The notes below the pieces were generated by a model that saw nothing but the letters and a program-made list of their open reading frames with translations, did not search any database and was not told where the DNA came from. Position numbers and translations under genes: made by a program. 6,047 nucleotides of DNA from Alistipes sp. Its GTDB lineage: Bacteria > Bacteroidota > Bacteroidia > Bacteroidales > Rikenellaceae. Positions 5,663 to 6,047 of this stretch are shown here, in pieces. The stretch is from the NCBI GenBank assembly GCA_017560305.1, contig JAFYOF010000135.1, positions 1 through 6,047 on the forward strand. Direction: 5' to 3'. Every line of letters begins with the position of its first letter. Position 1 is the stretch's first letter.

Positions 5663-6047
5663 CTAAAGCGCATGTCCACCCGAAACCTTAATTACCTGAC
5701 CTGTAAGCATTCTGGCTTGTTCGCTCGCTAGAAAGAGTATGGTTTCTGCGATGTCTTCCGGCTGGATTAATTTCCCCATAGGGATAATAGGAAGGACGGC
5801 TTCTTCCAGTTCCTGATCTATCCATCCGGTTTGTGTAGGACCTGGAGCCACACAATTCACCGTAATGCCATACTTTGCCACCTCCAGCGCAATGCTTCGG
5901 GTGAGCGCTTCCAGTGTGGCTTTGCTCGCTCCATAGGTAATCTGACCGGCAAATACTTGTGCGGCATCGGTAGAAAGATAGATGATTCGGCCATAATCTC
6001 CACGACGATTCACCAATTCTCTTGTCATCAGAAGGCTTCCACGGACA
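5663..6047 (-). CDS. Short-chain dehydrogenase/reductase (5' end beyond window)
   Basis: This is the C-terminal half of a classical SDR oxidoreductase, an NAD(P)-dependent cytoplasmic enzyme. The frame is open from the right edge. A Met at 6026-6028 is internal: codons before it read VRGSLL, which continues the family's helix, so the true start and the Rossmann glycine motif lie outside the window. Numbering from that Met, the catalytic Ser is S19 in YLST, and the Tyr and Lys are Y32 and K36 in YGASK, with the usual 13-residue Ser-Tyr spacing. VAPGPTQTGW (59-68) is the cofactor/substrate loop, and the protein ends with LTGQVIKVSGGHAL, as in FabG-like enzymes. The substrate cannot be told; 3-oxoacyl-ACP reductase-like or sugar/alcohol dehydrogenase roles are possible. 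It converges on the primase-like/lysozyme-like pair, with a shared hairpin between them. Confidence 0.93.
   Translation of the reverse strand, partial: VRGSLLMTRELVNRRGDYGRIIYLSTDAAQVFAGQITYGASKATLEALTRSIALEVAKYGITVNCVAPGPTQTGWIDQELEEAVLPIIPMGKLIQPEDIAETILFLASEQARMLTGQVIKVSGGHAL

Overview
The window looks like a Bacteroidales (Bacteroides-type) chromosome. Evidence: promoter elements of the form TAnnTTTG with an upstream TTG/TTTG, A/T-rich translation starts mostly without Shine-Dalgarno sequences, a lipoprotein membrane-fusion protein, and a gene pair typical of Bacteroides accessory DNA (a primase/VirE-like P-loop protein followed by an RGIRNNNP lysozyme-like protein). The species cannot be named from this sequence alone.

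Left part (1-2657, minus strand): an efflux operon, read right to left as an outer-membrane TolC-family channel (1377-2657), a HlyD/YbhG-type periplasmic adaptor lipoprotein (489-1373), and a YbhF-like ABC ATPase (1-476) that runs off the left edge. The genes are 3 and 12 bases apart. The permease genes such a pump needs would lie beyond the left edge. Together they would form a tripartite ABC exporter spanning both membranes; the substrate is unknown.

Middle (2658-3648): a 178-base divergent promoter region followed by an AraC-family regulator on the plus strand. The region holds a good Bacteroides-type promoter for the efflux operon, with a near-perfect 22-base palindrome filling its spacer, a second dyad further upstream, and a weaker promoter for the regulator. 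The likely logic is that the AraC-type protein controls the pump and perhaps itself. Both -7 elements also match the 10-base GTANNTTTGC core used by CTnDOT-type integrative elements.

Right part (3734-5614, plus strand): an abrupt rise in G+C marks a different module. The P-loop primase/helicase-like protein (3734-5101) seems to have lost its N-terminal region, and the RGIRNNNP protein (5120-5614) follows 18 bases later with a clear ribosome binding site. A strong 12-bp-stem hairpin (5619-5648) separates this pair from the converging C-terminal part of a short-chain dehydrogenase/reductase (5663-6047, minus strand), which runs off the right edge.

No CRISPR array, tRNA, rRNA, insertion sequence or clearly new defence system was seen. 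The points most worth checking are the operator architecture of the divergent region, the apparent rearrangement at about 3730-3800, and the paired primase-like/lysozyme-like module.
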